Positions 61,392 through 64,000 of a stretch of DNA of 64,000 nt are shown here, piece after piece. Each line of letters opens with the position of its first letter. The stretch's first letter is position 1. Source of the DNA: DATBLE01 sp050258035 (lineage in GTDB: Bacteria > Actinomycetota > Thermoleophilia > Gaiellales > Gaiellaceae). The translations under genes were made by a program, and so were the position numbers. The stretch covers positions 1-64,000 of the forward strand of contig JBLMYA010000082.1 of assembly GCA_050258035.1 (NCBI GenBank), given 5' to 3'. Below the pieces are notes generated by a model, which ran no database searches, had not been told where the DNA came from, and saw only the letters and a program-made list of their open reading frames with translations.

Positions 61392-63386
61392 GTGGGCGTA
61401 ACGCCGCGCGACGTCGTGAAGGTCGGGTTCGTGCAGATGAACACGGCTGTGGACTCGTCCCTCTACCTGCCCTACTCGGTCGCTCTGCTGCAGGCGTACC
61501 TCCAGGAGCATTCGGAGCGGCCGGAGCGCTACGCGTTCGGAGTCCCGATCATCCACCGGCTCACGCCGAGCGCTGCGGTGGCGGCGATCGGCGACGCCCA
61601 CATCGTGGGTTTCAGCATGTACGTGTGGAACGGGAACCGTAACCTCGCGATCGCGCGCGAGCTGAAGGCGGCGCGGCCGGACACGCTCATCGTCTTCGGC
61701 GGCCCGCACGTGCCGGACGACGCCGAGGAGTTCCTCCGCGCGCACCCGTTCATCGACGTGGCCTGCCACGGCGAGGGAGAGCAGACGTTCCTCGAGATCG
61801 CCGAGCGATACCCCGATCGGAGCTGGGAGGGCGTGGCGAGCGTCAGCTTCATCGACGGGTCCGGGCGGTTCGTCGCCATGCCGAGGCGGCCGCGGATCGC
61901 GGACCTCTCCCTCGTGCCATCGCCATTCCTCGACGGCGTCTTCGCCCCGCTCATCGAGTCGCTTCCGGGCGTCGCGTGGCGGACGGTCTGGGAGACCAAC
62001 CGTGGGTGTCCCTTCAAATGCACGTTCTGCGACTGGGGGTCGGCGATCGCGGGAAAGGTGCACCGGTTCGAGCTCGAGCGCATCCACGCCGAAGCGGACT
62101 GGATCGCCCTCAACCGGATCGACTACCTCTTCATCGGCGATGCGAACTTCGGGATCCTCCCCCGCGACGTAGAGATCGCCGAGGCAGTCGTCGCGGCCGC
62201 GAAGCGCCACGGATATCCGACGAAGGTGCTCGTCCAGCAGACGAAGAACGCGACCGAGCGCGCCTATCAGACGATGAAGACCATCGCCGACGCCGGCCTC
62301 GCGACCGAGATGAACATCTCGATCCAGACGACGACGCCGGGGGTGCTCGAAGCGGTCAAGCGACAGAACATCTCGCTCGAGACGTACGCCGAGCTCCAGC
62401 GGCGTTTCGTGCACGACGGAATTCCGACGTTCGTCGACATGATCGTCGGCCTCCCGGCGGAGACGGTCCAGTCGTTCAAGGAGAGCGTGTCGAGTGTCGT
62501 CGAGCGCGGACAACACCACCGGGTCCAGTTCCACAACCTGACGATCCTCCCGAACGCCGAGATGGGCGACCCGGATTACCAGAGGCAGTACGCGTTGAAG
62601 ACGGTCACCTGCAAGATCGTCAACAACCATGCGTCCGCCGACGCGCCTCCTGACGACATCTTCGAAACGCAGGACCTCGTCGTCTCGTCCTCGTCCTACG
62701 ACGAGGAGGGGTGGCGGGAGATGCGCTCCTTCGCGTGGCTGACGCTCCTCTACCACATGCACCACGTGCTGCTGCCGTCGATCCTCGTCACCTGGCAGCT
62801 GTCGAACCTGCCGATCTGGCGCGCAATCGACGCGCTGGTCATGGCCGATCCCGACCGGTGCCCAACCCTCGCCGAGATGCGCGGGTTCTGCCTCGGCTTC
62901 GCCGAGAGGATGCAGCAGGGCGGCGACGAGTACGTCTACGCGGAGGACTGGCTGAACCAGTTCTGGACGGTCGACGAGTTCCTGTTGATCAGGCTCTGCC
63001 TCGAGGACCGGCTGGCCGACCTCTACGCCGAGGCCCGCGAGGCGCTGATGCCGCTGCTGCCGCCGGCCTCCGCCGGCCTCGATCCGAGGCGCGTGCTCGG
63101 CGATGCGATCCGGCTCAACGAGGCGAGGATGCGGCATCCGCTCGCCGAGGGCCGCGTCGTCCTCGACTGCGACTACGACGTCCAGGCGTTCTCCGAGGCG
63201 GCCCTGCACGGAGAAGAGCCGGTGCTGCGCCGCGGGCCGATCTCGTACGCGGTCGAGCACCGGCGGCCGCCCGACCTCGACGCATGGCTGCTCGGCATCG
63301 TCCGCGACCGCGCAGAGGACAAGCTGGCGGATGTGGTCGTCCTGCGGCAGATGCCGGCCGAGGCCATGGCCGTACCCGGCTCGTGA
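61392..63386 (+). CDS. cobalamin-type radical SAM enzyme
   Basis: A 664-residue protein. Residues about 10-145 are a B12-binding-like Rossmann domain (VGFVQMNTAVDSSLYLPYS, IVGFSMYVWNGNRNL, LIVFGGPHVPDDAEEFL, IDVACHGEGEQTF). The radical SAM core follows with GCPFKCTFCDWG, the CxxxCxxC iron-sulfur site (Cys206, 210, 213), then YLFIGDANFGILPRD and MNISIQTTTPGVLEAVKR. The C-terminal 200 residues are an extra helical domain. Such enzymes methylate unactivated carbon or rearrange a substrate. The classic base-off DxHxxG cobalamin motif is not visible, so B12 binding is unproven. GTG start with GAGGAGG before it. Its stop overlaps the P450 start (GTGA). Confidence 0.86.
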   Translation: MGVTPRDVVKVGFVQMNTAVDSSLYLPYSVALLQAYLQEHSERPERYAFGVPIIHRLTPSAAVAAIGDAHIVGFSMYVWNGNRNLAIARELKAARPDTLIVFGGPHVPDDAEEFLRAHPFIDVACHGEGEQTFLEIAERYPDRSWEGVASVSFIDGSGRFVAMPRRPRIADLSLVPSPFLDGVFAPLIESLPGVAWRTVWETNRGCPFKCTFCDWGSAIAGKVHRFELERIHAEADWIALNRIDYLFIGDANFGILPRDVEIAEAVVAAAKRHGYPTKVLVQQTKNATERAYQTMKTIADAGLATEMNISIQTTTPGVLEAVKRQNISLETYAELQRRFVHDGIPTFVDMIVGLPAETVQSFKESVSSVVERGQHHRVQFHNLTILPNAEMGDPDYQRQYALKTVTCKIVNNHASADAPPDDIFETQDLVVSSSSYDEEGWREMRSFAWLTLLYHMHHVLLPSILVTWQLSNLPIWRAIDALVMADPDRCPTLAEMRGFCLGFAERMQQGGDEYVYAEDWLNQFWTVDEFLLIRLCLEDRLADLYAEAREALMPLLPPASAGLDPRRVLGDAIRLNEARMRHPLAEGRVVLDCDYDVQAFSEAALHGEEPVLRRGPISYAVEHRRPPDLDAWLLGIVRDRAEDKLADVVVLRQMPAEAMAVPGS

Positions 63387-64000
63387 CCAGGCCCGGAGGC
63401 AAGCGCACGAGCACCCCCGGAGCCGACGGCTTCGCGCGCGAAGGCTCCGTTCACGACGACCCGTTCCCGTTCTTCGCGAGGCTCCGCCGCGAGGATCCGC
63501 TTCATCGCGACGGGAACGGCCTCTGTCGCCTGACCCGCTACGACGACGTCGTGGCCGTCTTCCGCGACGACCGGCTGAGCGCGAACGACGAGCGCTGGCA
63601 GCAGGCCGATCCCATCGCGGACACCCTCGGTGGATTCGACAGCCCCGTTGCACGGGCGAGGCGGCAGTGGTTCCTCAACCTCGACGATCCCGAGCACCGC
63701 CGGCTGCGGGCCGGGGTCGCGTCGTCATTCACTCCGCGCGCAAGCGCCTCGTACCGCCCGGCGATCCAGTCCGCGCTCGACCATCTGCTCGAGCGCCTCC
63801 ACGGCTCCAACGAGGCCGACCTGCTCGAATCGGTGCTCCGACCGCTGCCCGCGGCTGCGGTTGCGTCGGCGTTCGGCTTCCCGGCGGCCGACTGGGAGCA
63901 GCTTTCCGCGTGGATCCGCGACGTCAACCGCAATTTCGACCGCACGAGGACCGCCGAGGAGGCCGAGCAGATGAACCGGGCGGTCGTCGACCTGGAGGCG
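63383..64000 (+). CDS. cytochrome P450, 5' part only
   Basis: The first 206 residues of a P450, cut by the window edge. GTG overlaps the radical SAM stop as GTGA. The N-terminal pattern of soluble bacterial P450s is clear: DPFPFFARLRREDPLHRDGN, RLTRYDDVVAVFRDDRLSAN, and the B'-C region FLNLDDPEHRRLRAGVASSFTPRA. The downstream oxygen-binding helix and heme-Cys loop lie outside the window. As it is translationally coupled to the radical SAM enzyme, both probably modify the same molecule, for example by hydroxylation or oxidative coupling. Confidence 0.9.
   Translation, partial: MTRPGGKRTSTPGADGFAREGSVHDDPFPFFARLRREDPLHRDGNGLCRLTRYDDVVAVFRDDRLSANDERWQQADPIADTLGGFDSPVARARRQWFLNLDDPEHRRLRAGVASSFTPRASASYRPAIQSALDHLLERLHGSNEADLLESVLRPLPAAAVASAFGFPAADWEQLSAWIRDVNRNFDRTRTAEEAEQMNRAVVDLEA

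Noticed and set aside
1..64000. insertion sequences, phage or integrative element
   Set aside because: No transposase, integrase, terminal inverted repeats with target duplication, or tRNA attachment site was seen. Base composition looks even throughout.

Overview
The window is uniformly GC-rich (judged by eye, not computed). It uses many GTG and some TTG starts, and several genes have a -10 box 6-8 bases before the start codon, which suggests leaderless transcripts. The gene set (mammalian-type Ser/Thr kinases, FHA domains, class III cyclase, xanthine-dehydrogenase and GMC families, SDRs) fits a high-GC actinomycetote, perhaps a deep-branching one. I cannot fix the genus. No rRNA, confident tRNA, CRISPR, transposase or phage gene is visible.

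Region 1 (about 0.4-23.3 kb) is accessory metabolism. After a lone xanthine-dehydrogenase-type molybdenum subunit, a small ion channel, a cell-wall lytic enzyme, a quinone-reductase-like protein and a cold-shock protein comes a sugar-acid catabolic block: L-rhamnonate dehydratase (RhmD), a D-2-hydroxyacid FAD dehydrogenase, two more enolase-superfamily enzymes, a complete ribose-type ABC importer, two cyclase-family hydrolases (one fused to an RraA-like aldolase), an FMN lactate-type dehydrogenase and an SDR. Together they suggest import of a deoxy-sugar or sugar acid, dehydration, retro-aldol cleavage and oxidation of the lactate-level products.

Region 2 (23.5-40 kb) mixes a methyltransferase, a tandem TenA pair, a very large GMC-oxidoreductase/hydrolase fusion with a coupled phosphoesterase, a paralogue of that hydrolase (both with a cysteine at the nucleophile elbow), flavoenzymes, a cupin protein, a secreted HAF-repeat protein and small NTF2-like, SRPBCC and SDR genes.

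Region 3 (40-52.4 kb) is a phospho-signalling island: a three-FHA-domain protein fused to an MFS drug-type exporter, a membrane coiled-coil protein, a Ser/Thr kinase fused to a STAND ATPase and TPRs, an FHA-adenylate cyclase-ATPase protein, and a membrane Ser/Thr kinase with a secreted C-terminal domain.

Region 4 (52.5-64 kb) is the most notable. It carries all three bacillithiol enzyme families: BshA, BshB1 and BshC. BshC is fused to an N-terminal SAM methyltransferase, and a second PIG-L deacetylase is fused to a cyclic-nucleotide-binding domain. Next to them are a cobalamin-type radical SAM enzyme translationally coupled to a cytochrome P450 (cut by the window edge) and a convergent FAD/NAD(P) oxidoreductase. 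I infer that the locus makes a methylated bacillithiol-type thiol, or a product built on one, possibly under cAMP control supplied by the neighbouring cyclase.
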